A stretch of 64,000 nucleotides of DNA. It comes from Marthasterias glacialis. Taxonomy: Eukaryota; Echinodermata; Asteroidea; Forcipulatida; Asteriidae. Position numbers and translations under genes: made by a program. Every line of letters starts with the position of its first letter. Within the stretch, counting starts at the first letter, position 1. Below are positions 1 to 11,500 of this stretch, in pieces. Location of the stretch: positions 10,201,110-10,265,109 of the forward strand of contig OU452227.1 in the NCBI GenBank assembly GCA_911728455.2. The letters are read 5' to 3'. Under the pieces are notes generated by a model. That model did not search any database. It was not told the DNA's origin and worked only from the letters and a program-made list of their open reading frames with translations.

Positions 1-555
1 TCACAAAAATGTTTTCCCTTTACAATGCAGTCCCTGTTAAGAAAGTTTCCCGGCAAAACCAAGACAACTGTGTGGGTTTTGAAGAAACTAGAGAGGATTA
101 TCTTAAAGATATTAGGTTTGTAACATGGACAGACATTTGTCTCAAAAATATCTGTCCATGTTACAAACTTACATTTGTACCGTCTTAAATCCTATAAGTT
201 CTGTTTGTTTTGACTGATAACTCTTTAAAAGGGGCCAAGGGTCTAAATGAAGTAATATTTAAGGAAATCAATTAATAAATTACTTTTCTTATTGCTTTCC
301 AGTCAGTCCTAATGCAAAATGTCTGTCCTCGTTACAAACAAAGTGTCTTAAAGACAACCCTATAATTTCTTAAATAATCTGCCATTTTTTACATGTATAT
401 TGTTTGGTAAGCACAATCAGTATCAGCTAAGAAAAGTACAAAAACAAAATAAAGTGCAAAATATTGTCTTTTCGGTACCCTCCCAGTCACAGTCCAAAAG
501 TTATCAAATGGGTTCAAATGGGTCCATTAGTGTGGACAGACCCATTTGTATTATG
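1..555. other. Intergenic or intronic DNA, no gene seen
   Basis: AT-rich sequence with only short, non-conserved open frames. A short inverted repeat lies at about 105-172: 'taggtttgtaacatgga' recurs as its reverse complement around the phrase 'ctgtccatgttacaaac', and a related fragment appears near 325-340. No coding exon could be supported. Confidence 0.5.
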
Positions 556-720
556 CTTTTTTTTCATTTAGGCCTTTACTTTGTATCCACTCCCAAACTC
601 TGGAACTCTGTACCATTGGAAATCCGAACTACAGAATCTCTGGACATTTTCAAAAGCATGCTTAAAACACATTATTTTCTTCAGCTTTGCTTTGACTGAC
701 TCTCTCTATATTGTGTTTAT
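556..720 (+). mobile_element. 3' coding remnant of a non-LTR retrotransposon
   Basis: The frame ending at 699 reads STPKLWNSVPLEIRTTESL followed by DIFKSMLKTH. This is the characteristic C-terminal tail of reverse transcriptases of CR1/L2-type non-LTR elements, where 'LWNSLP..IR...S...FK..LK' closes the protein. Only the last 50 or so codons are recognisable, so this is a 5'-truncated, dead copy. The following T-rich DNA to about 835 may be its 3' UTR. The family assignment comes from motif recall, not alignment. Confidence 0.6.
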
Positions 721-859
721 CCACTTGATGTTGTCAGTGCATGTAAATAACTCTTTATTGTGCTTTTCTTTACATACCTTGTATACTTTGTCTTTGTAGT
801 TTTTTTGTAATGTACTATTTTTCTTATATTTTCAGAACACATATATGTTTGGTAATAGA

Positions 860-1062
860 CAGTGGCGGTAGCCAGGATTTCTTCACTGGGGGGCACAGGT
901 GGGGGGAGGGCGGCAATGTTGCTTTTCAGTCATGTCAGTGGATGTTTTTAATGACTTACATGTATACATTTTTCAGGGGGGGCACCTGGGGGCACTGGAA
1001 ATTTGTGGGGGTACTACCCCCATCCCCCCCCCCCCCCCCCCCCGGCATGCCGCTGGTCATAG
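860..1062. repeat. G-rich/C-rich dispersed repeat ('gggggcac' family)
   Basis: Starts near 'ggcggtagccaggatttc', continues with several ggggggcac blocks and ends in a run of about 19 C at 1026-1042. The same architecture (ggcgcaacaacattttaggggggcac, then a poly-C stretch) recurs at about 53135-53480. That makes it a dispersed repeat rather than a gene. The poly-C run is prone to assembly and polymerase error. Confidence 0.5.
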
Positions 1063-1303
1063 ATAGATGACGCTTTATAAATTTGTATTCTATAGATTTA
1101 ATGCAGTCTGGTGTTATCAAGCTTTGCAGCAAATGGTTGAAATCTTTGCAGCAAAATGTGTTCCATTTGGATTAAGCGTCATTCCCCCATTGGAAAACCC
1201 CATCTTGCCGAGTGTGTGAGTTCAGAAATTGCTGTAACCTCGGTCTCAAATGCAAACTTTACTTTTGGAGTACTTTGTGCCGGTTTGTAAAAATCCAACT
1301 TAC

Positions 1304-1411
1304 TTTTCAGTCCTTTTCTGAGTATACATTCCACCGTCTCACATAACAGCATTAAGTCTGGGTCGCTGTCTTTCACTGGTTGCTTCCCTTCCTTCAACCT
1401 CAACAGGACGG
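1304..1411 (-). CDS. Internal exon of a probable RUN-domain protein
   Basis: On the minus strand a good acceptor (tttattttcacccag) precedes an exon of 108 nt, closed by a donor gtaagt. In phase it reads VLLRLKEGKQPVKDSDPDLM followed by LLCETVECILRKGLK. The pattern 'D.(D/N)..l..LC...E.iLr.GLK' is typical of the N-terminal half of RUN domains, which bind Rap/Rab-type small GTPases. It carries two bases of one codon at its 5' end and one base at its 3' end, so it needs flanking exons. I could not find these within the window with confidence; they may be hidden in the repeat-rich DNA on either side. The open frame continues past the donor to 1179, but that part does not look coding. Confidence 0.5.
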
Positions 1412-3827
1412 CTGGGTGAAAATAAACATAAAAATAATAAATCAAATCTATTCTAGTAATACATCAGGGCCTATTTTTATGGTTCAACATGGAATTCTAC
1501 CTTTGCGGTCCATAGAATCACATGCTCTACAGGGAGCACCGTAAGGGCGGGTATCTGTAATAATTAGTGCCATGAAATTGGGCCCAGAATGACTTAAACT
1601 ATTGACCAGATAGGTAGGTGTGCACAGATGAATGGGAGACTTCGAAACGCTACATGTAGGTGGCAGCAGACTTACCAGGTAAATTTCCATTGTTTGCGTA
1701 GTTCTGAGCATGCTCAAATTTCAGAGAACAATGGAGTTACCTGGAAAGTCTGCTGCCACCTAGTGTCATCAAAAGTCTCGGGATGTTGTAGGTACAGCTG
1801 TATGAAGTGATGATGCCCACGCCCTAGTGGTCACTATAGGCTGCACTTCAAGGTCGTCCTAAAGTGAGACCTGGCTGCTTTTGGCATCCCGGCTGCCACC
1901 TGGGAGACTGGTGCACTGGATCACTCCTCCACCTGATCCCATCACCCGATAGATGGATTCTCGGATCACGCAATTGTAAGGAATGTTTCACCCCATGGTT
2001 ATAGATGCTCATAAACCATGGTATGGAGGTTGGGAGATAGTTGCAATGATCGTAACCCTTGTCCCATGATCCTCCCAACGGTCGGAGACAGGATAGGACA
2101 TGGTAGGACGTCTGTTTCCGTTGCACCCATTGTGCACTGCCACTGACAGTGGTAGTGCAATCGAGACTGACGTCCTACCAGGTCTAGGAATAGTCCGAGT
2201 TACTAGACCCAACACCTTTTTAAACATTTGGACATGTCAATCAGATCATGTCAAATGTTTTTTAAAAAAAAGGGCGTTTTGGTGTCCAGGTAACTCGTAC
2301 AAGTCTAGGCTAGGGGCTGACAATGTCTGACTGACAACCCAATCCATATGATAGGCAGGTTACAGGCCTTGAACTTCACTCTTGGAGGGGTACAGCAATT
2401 TTCCTCTGGCAAGGGACACTTCTATGAGGAAAATGTCAATTTGTATTAGATCTCCGAAAAGGGCACCACAGCATAAGCACAAGGCACCCGGCCATGGCAA
2501 TTGCTGTGAGTGCTGTGGGTTAATTCAAGGACTGAGGTTAGAAAATGCACAAGGGTGCCCTTTTGTGAGATGGTTGTTTAGATTAATGGAAACTGTGATG
2601 TAAATTTTTTCCTTTTTTGCTGCTTTTTAATTGTTAAATACTCATAATTGTTTTAAACCTTGTTTTTTTAGCTATGAGCAGATGAGTGACAAATAACACA
2701 AAGACAAACACAAAGACATTCAACAAGACAAAACTTAAATTGATTTTTTTTAGCATTTTAGTTGTAATCTACCCAGTGGTTTTGTGTGCACAAAAGTCAC
2801 AATTTAGGCTATTGATAAAGCATGGGTAAAATGACTCATCTTTGTAACAACAAAATTAACTGCTTCAAATCAGAATCAGAAAGAACCAATTTATGGCTTA
2901 AAAATGTAACGTTATTAATAATTTTTCTTCAAAATCATAATGCAACACTGACCAAAAAACATTACATGATCCACATGCATAGCTCCAGTCCAAGAATCGA
3001 GCAGTGGTTCATTAATACAATCATTGAGGTTAACCATAGAGAAAGGAACTGTTCCTTTCTCTATATATTCCGGCCCATGGGTTAAATAAAGTAAAGAGGC
3101 CAGGGTCAGGGATCCTTTTTTAAGTTTTTATTTCAGCCGATTGGGCGATATGTCAAAATTCGCCAGGCCAGGTGCAGTAGTCCTGGCACTACCCAGTCCC
3201 GACCTAGAACTACTGTAAGAACCTCATAATATTACTAATAAAGTATTACTAGTAGTAGTACCTACTAATACTAGATCTATGAGTACCCTGGCACGTGATG
3301 TAGCTAGCACTACTTAGCTTAGTATAATGTGCCAGTGTGGTGGGCTAGCTAGCTGAAGCCCCGCCCCCAGTAAATCGGCCTACCTTTCAAGTTAATCAGC
3401 AAAGGATCCCTGGTCGACATTCTGCTACCTGCTAGTGGTACCTGACCAGCTCCTTATAAGACAATGGGGAAAACTGATCCAACATTTTATTGTTATCACA
3501 ATCAGAATTTTATTGCCTCTTTGACCTCGCAATTGCGTGTCTTCTCTGGTCAAGCCATTGGTCAGTGGCCACCAAACAACAGCACATCCGGATCGATCGC
3601 GATTACATACTTACTTGAATCGACGAAAACAAGATTTGGGCACTAACAACAGCGCCCTCTTTTGTCTAATTAACCGGTATCTTCCTAGACACGTTTCAGT
3701 CGGTTCACATAAATCCGGAAATGAGGACTCAAAAGTCCTATTCTGACCAACCTCAGCCAACCTAAGAAGTAAAACCCTAAGTTTCCAACTATTTTATGAA
3801 ATTGAACAATCTAATAGAACGTTTTTA
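1412..3827. other. Repeat-rich DNA without a supported gene
   Basis: Contains a fold-back at 1656-1763 (arms share 'aggtggcagcagactt') and a short palindromic pair around 2101-2180 (ggtaggacgtc/gacgtcctacc). A stretch at 2220-2330 shares the phrase 'tgtccaggtaactcg' with 49675-49690. A hairpin lies at 3033-3062, and a larger fold-back spans roughly 3105-3415, with both ends carrying 'ccagggatcc'-like sequence in opposite orientation. No exon was supported. Confidence 0.5.
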
Positions 3828-3879
3828 CATATGTAATGATGTAACTTCAGTTTCATATGTAATGATGTAACTTCAGTTT
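3828..3879. repeat. 26-bp direct repeat, two copies, upstream of RPL10
   Basis: Two perfect tandem copies of a 26-bp unit beginning catatgtaatgatgtaact. Each contains a TGATGTAA core, which resembles an ATF/CREB-type half site. The pair lies about 80-130 bp upstream of the inferred RPL10 transcription start, a normal place for promoter elements. A regulatory role is inference only. Confidence 0.6.
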
Positions 3880-3929
3880 CCAAAACAAAGTTTATCTTTT
3901 TGCGTTGTAAATAAGATAACCTTTGACAT

Positions 3930-3982
3930 CAGTTATTCGGTTTGTCGCCCTCTCCCGGCCTCTTTTGCCCTTGATCTGTTGG
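3930..3982 (+). promoter_or_regulatory. RPL10 TOP-type start region and non-coding exon 1
   Basis: A pyrimidine-rich stretch (cgccctctcccggcctctttt) ends in CTCTTTTGCCC at 3960-3970. This fits a 5' terminal oligopyrimidine (TOP) start, as used by animal ribosomal-protein genes for mTOR-dependent translation control. The short leader runs to a donor gtgagt at 3983. It would be joined to the acceptor ending at 4136, giving a leader of about 16 more bases before the ATG. No TATA box is seen. The exact start base is inferred. Confidence 0.65.
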
Positions 3983-4152
3983 GTGAGTAATGTTGAGTAA
4001 AAATGTTCTTGTAAAAATCCCAAATCATCGTCTTTTTAAACATCTCTGAAAAAGAATCAAACCTAATTTCGATTAGAAAAACCATTGAAGAGCGTCTTTA
4101 TTCACTTTTGTGTTTGTTTTGTGTTCTCGTTTTCAGCCTATTAACAGGCAAG

Positions 4153-6673
<2,521 letters not shown>

Positions 6674-6728
6674 TCTTACAAGACACTCTAGGACTGAACT
6701 TCGGAACAAGTGGGTTAGATGCTAAGGA

Positions 6729-6734
6729 AATAAA
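6729..6734 (+). terminator. RPL10 polyadenylation signal
   Basis: AATAAA occurs 56 bases after the RPL10 stop codon, a typical spacing for a compact ribosomal-protein 3' UTR. A second AATAAA lies near 6910 and could serve a longer form. Confidence 0.6.
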
Positions 6735-7705
6735 AGAAAGAAAAAAACACTTGCTCCCCATTCTAAAAGTATTACAACAAAATCAACCAGTTTTTAAACT
6801 CATCTCTACATTCTGAAAAGCGTAAGCGGTTGTGATATTGAGGAACTTGAATCAATCGCCCTTGGTTGTTAAAAAAAAACTTAAAAAGTCAAAACTTGAT
6901 TCAGAGAGTAATAAAGAATTGACACTGGAATGTAAAACCTTTTGCTTGTTCTGTTTCTTCTTTTTGTGTATCAGTCCTTAGATTTTAAGATCTTTTTTTG
7001 ATGGGACGGGGGATAGCTCTCTAGTAGTCGTTTACTGTATGGGTGCATTCAGCTACAAAGAGGTGAATATATCAACTGTAAAACACAGCAAGAGACTTTC
7101 TTGTTTTCAGAAATGACAAATGACTAAAATGAACAATGATTGGGGTAGGTAAATACCCAAAGCATCAACAACTGCATAACGATGCATAATGAGTATTAAT
7201 GGAACCCTCTGCAATGTAGCCTGTTGTCAAGGCCTTGGTGGCTTTGACCGCTGTGAAGAGCCGTGAAGAGACAGGAGCGAAGACCAAGTCAGCGCGCACG
7301 ACGAGTGGTGAAGCCACGAGGCCTTTTCAACGTTTTCAGGAATTCCTAATGTTTTTCTTGATTTTTGCTTTCCTAATGGGGTAGCAAAATTATGAACCAA
7401 TCATAAGCGATGGGGTCAGCGTACATTAACCTAGTCCCCATTGTGACTGGTTTACCTTTCACCACTTCTTCGCACACAAAATATTAATGATTTATGTTTC
7501 AAACTATGAATAAGTTAATAAAAAAGGCAAAAACAAGTTGGAAAAGGCCTTGTGGATTCACCACTCATGCGCGCTGACTTGGTCTCTGCTAGTGGCTTTG
7601 TGGCTACATAGCTGTCTGAGCCGCAAGGCCTTGACGAAAGGCTATCTGCGATGGCTGCCCTGCATAACCATACTGAGCATATTACAAAATTATTCACACG
7701 CATCA
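6735..7705. other. Intergenic DNA with a long fold-back repeat
   Basis: Arms at about 7225-7335 and 7535-7645 are inverted copies: 'aaggccttggtggctttga' faces 'ggctttgtggctacat', and 'accaagtcagcgcgca' faces 'tgcgcgctgacttggt'. They enclose about 200 bp of unrelated sequence. This is a non-autonomous fold-back element. No gene is seen. Confidence 0.55.
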
Positions 7706-7966
7706 ATGCAGCATGTCAAGGAAGACTCATTGGTTTTGTACACAAAAACAAGCGAGGACGTTCTCGGTCTGTCAAAACGTCCTAAACCCTTGGTTCCAAC
7801 AGGAAGACGAGCTTACAAACACCCATGCTGGACTCTGGGTTACACAATGGCTGCTGTGATCAATGGAGCAATCTTTGGATCAATCTACTTCAAACTCTTT
7901 CAGCAAAACCAGCGTGCAATTTTATTGCAAACTTGCTTAATATGTATCAGAAATAATGTTTCTTGA
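7706..7966 (+). CDS. Unrecognised small open frame or exon with one hydrophobic segment
   Basis: Frame of 86 codons beginning MQHVKEDSLVLYTKTSEDVL and containing KRPKPLVPTGRRAYKHP, then a hydrophobic stretch TLGYTMAAVINGAIFGSIYF. Composition looks more protein-like than other non-genic frames here, and a possible splice acceptor (caatgcag) ends at 7711, just inside it. I do not recognise the family. It could be a real small membrane protein, a single exon of a longer gene, or a remnant of a gene copy. No start context, poly(A) site or partner exon clearly supports it. Confidence 0.25.
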   Translation: MQHVKEDSLVLYTKTSEDVLGLSKRPKPLVPTGRRAYKHPCWTLGYTMAAVINGAIFGSIYFKLFQQNQRAILLQTCLICIRNNVS

Positions 7967-8109
7967 TACATGAATGATATAAATTATTGTTTCCTTTATT
8001 TCAGTTGTAGAGTCTTCAATTTCTTTTAAATTAATAATATATGACTCAATTAAAAGATTGCCATAACTTTATGAGTGCTAATTACATCGATGAATAAACA
8101 TTGTATAGT

Positions 8110-8370
8110 TCATACAAAAACTTATGCACCAGGATGTCGTACTGGGGCCAGCTTTCACAAACTGCTGGTCAAGTCGTCATTTTCCAAACGAAGTTACCCA
8201 TTATATATCAAACACATTTGTGTCAACTACTTACAATGGAATTGCAATAATATCACCATAATTTATGCAAATAGATCCACCAAGATGTCTCAATGGGGCC
8301 TGCTGTCACAAACTGCCGGTCAAGTCAACAATTTCCAAACTAAGTTTCCCATTTATATACAACACATTAT
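8110..8370. repeat. Two diverged tandem copies, about 150 bp apart
   Basis: 'caccaggatgtcgtactggg' at about 8128 and 'caccaagatgtctcaatggg' at about 8278 start two similar blocks. Each continues with tcacaaactgc(t/c)ggtcaagtc, then ttccaaac.aagtt.ccca. These are diverged tandem duplicates in intergenic DNA. Confidence 0.6.
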
Positions 8371-8435
8371 TTTGAGTTAACGATGGAATTTGTTTAAGTT
8401 AAATATTAGCATAATAAGATTTGATTTGATTTGAA

Positions 8436-8441
8436 TTTATT
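8436..8441 (-). terminator. Candidate polyadenylation signal of the SDR gene
   Basis: TTTATT on the plus strand gives AATAAA on the minus strand, about 160 bases beyond the SDR stop codon at 8599. Position is suitable; no further downstream element was examined. Confidence 0.4.
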
Positions 8442-8598
8442 CCGATTAAAAACAGTAGTAAACACGACAAAGGCATTCCTAATGTTGATAGTAAAACACT
8501 TAGTAGTATGGTACTTGCATGTGAAGAAAGTTTGGAATTCATGGCGCAGCATTAGTAAAAAGATCCTGCAACTCGTCTTCCTTCTTAATAACAGGTTG

Positions 8599-11500
8599 CT
8601 ACATCTCATCTTCCTTCTCAACAACATGTTGTTGCGTTTCATCTTCCTCCCTTGCAGGTTGCTGGGTCTCATCTTTCTTTTCACTGACAGGCTGCTGCAT
8701 TTCATCTTCCGTCTCAATAACAGGTTGCTGCGTCTTATCTTCCATCTCAACATGTTGCTGCGTTTCATCTTCCTCCCTTGCAGGTTGCTGCGTCTCATCT
8801 TTCTTTTCACTGACAGGTTGCTGCTTTTCATCTTCCTTCTCAGCAGCAGGTTGCTGCAACTTATCTTCCTTCTCACCAACAGGTTGCTGCGTCTTATCTT
8901 CCTTCTCAACAACAGATTGCTGCGTCTTATCTTCCTTCTCAACAACAGGTTGCTGCGTCTTATCTTCCTTCGCAACAACAGGTTGCTGCGTCGTATCTTC
9001 CTTCTCAACAACAGGTTGCTGCGTCTTGTCTTCCTTCTCAACAACAGGTTGCTGCGTCTTATCTTCCTTCTCACCAACAGGTTGCTGCGTCCTATCTTCC
9101 TTCTCAACAACAGGTTGCTGCGTCTTATCTTCCTTCTCAACAACAGGTTGCTGCATCTTATCTTCCTCCCTTGCAGGTTGCTGGGCCTCATCTTTCTTGT
9201 CACTGACAGGTTGCTGCATGTCATCTTCCTTCTCTCTGGCAGGCTGCTGCAACTCATCTTTCTTTTCACCGACCAGTTTCTGCACTTCATCTTCCTTCTC
9301 ACTGACAGGTTGCTCCATTTTCTCTTTCTTCTCACTGACCAGTTGCTGTGTCCCATCTTCTGGCTCCTCTGTCGCTGTCCCTGCATCTTGGTTTCCTTCT
9401 GCCTCAGCAGGAACGTCTTCCATCGTCTCATCTTGCATTGCGACATCTTTAGGAATGCTTAGCAATGCCTGATCCGCTGATGGGAAAGCCTCCTTGAGGA
9501 TGGCATCACTGATGTATTGCTCAAGACACTTGAGGCTGTATGTCCAGAGAGCTTCTTGATGCAATTCATTCCTGAAATAGACGGAGGACCGTGATAATAA
9601 TGAGCCCATACTGTATTGTGTGCACACTGCATTACATTGTCCGGCACCAATCGTCCATTCAATGTTTTTTTTCTTCTTATTATCAAAATACTTTATTTTC
9701 TTTGCAGACAGAAAACCTGTGTGTGTACATGTACTTTGTTAATAAATTACAGGCTTCTCAATCCTCTGTTAATCCTTCATGATATTTTCCTGTCTCGTGA
9801 GTCTTAAATCCCAGTTATGACAGTGCTTGAGCACGCACGGGCACTTACCCACAAAAACTTGAATGACTTGCTGGTTTGCAATTCTTCAGAAACACTCCTG
9901 TGCTGTCGTTCAGAGCTGGGTCAACACAGGCCACAACAGAGGTTGCTGCCCCCTCCTTCGGAGTGCGAAGCATTCCTACACAAAAAATGACAAATTCAGA
10001 TAGTACTCGAAGTAACCGGCCCCGGATGCCAAATTCCTACCTGTGTGAAGTAGAGTGAAATCGCGCCCGCTTACAACCACATCAACACCCACAAGATGAT
10101 TGGCAATGTCTAGAGCTTTAAGTAAAATGTGCCGTGAAACATTTTCAAAATAATTAATTCTGTGGTCAATAAATCGTTGGTATAAGAGTTTCTCTAGAGA
10201 CATTCCAAATTCAACAATTTCCCATCTTATTGTAGGAAATCATATAATATCATGATTGACGTGAGTTAATTGACTGTACATTTCACTTACCCAGTCTGCC
10301 AACTGTTCTTACGAGAAAGCTAAACACTGTCAGGTCAGAGAAGCTGTCGCCAATTTGTGTGTCCACACTTCCCGGATCAACTGCGTAGGTGTTGACATTT
10401 GAACCCGCCAGTCTCCGCGCAAGAAAGTGAGCAGCCATGATCTGTAGTCAATAAATCACATTACGTTCTTATATATTTTATCTCAAAGTAATTTGTTCTT
10501 CAATAAGTTATTTTGTTGTCTCATAAAATCTCAAACTTTAATATAGTTTGTGAAGGTTTGAATTTTTGAGCTCGTGTCCCAATCAACAACCCCAATCCCC
10601 AGACCCCCAAAATCGAGTTTACCCTTCACAATTTGCGCCCCGCAATATTTTTACATTTCTGTATAGAGTAAGGTCTGCTGATTTGGAATCCGGACGGTGT
10701 ATTAAAATTTGACCCAGCGAAAAAGCTTATTTAGGTAAAAATCCAAAATGGCCGCCACACATTATTTCCAAAAATCATTAAATCTGTGAATTATGACATA
10801 AATTATAAATTAATCAACTGATTGAACTCAAATAGGGGCAGTTTTTCTTGTTTTATTTATTTATTGTTTAATTACACTGTGCAATCTTTATGGATCCTGC
10901 CTCTTTCTGGCTTCCCTCCCTTTATTGAGCTATAAAAAAATACTAAGCTTACAATTTGTTTTCACGCTATCGATGCTTCTGTTGGGAGCAAGTTTCATAC
11001 ATAGTCAGACATATTTTTCAGCAATTTTATTTGCTGCACATTATTTTTGGTTAGTAACTTATGGAATTCCAATTTAACTTCGCCTTATATTGCCGTTTTG
11101 AGTGGTTTTCTTTGTGATCTTGACCTGAGTATAAGAATGTATCCCAGCCTCACGACTCCACACCGAGTTTTATTTCACATGAACTGAACTCACCATGTAA
11201 CCTTTGGACGAACCATAAACCCTAAACCTGCTGTAAGATTTCCTCCCCCCTTGCATGTTCTCAAATTCCAGGTCACTGAGAGCGTGTGCGGCCGAGGACA
11301 GCAGAACTATCCGTCCATCGGGGGAACTTGCATGGAGAAGGGGCATGAGGTGAAAGATGATAAGAAGATGCGAGAGGTAGTTCACCTGAAAGTGGCTCTC
11401 AAATTTATCTGCTGTGTAATCTAGAGGATAAAATCCGACAAAGAATAAGGGGATCAATGAAGTGTGAAAAAAAACAACGAAGGTCTTGCAAATCGCCTTA

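Noticed and set aside
1848..2330. Overlapping frames on both strands around 1.9-2.3 kb
   Set aside because: They fall in inverted-repeat DNA, whose self-complementarity makes open frames on both strands likely by chance.
8406..9472. Long frames on the plus strand and in another minus frame across the SDR repeat exon (343 and 346 residues)
   Set aside because: The 33-bp unit keeps several frames open together. Only the minus frame continuing from the SDR splice junction is in phase with the conserved gene.
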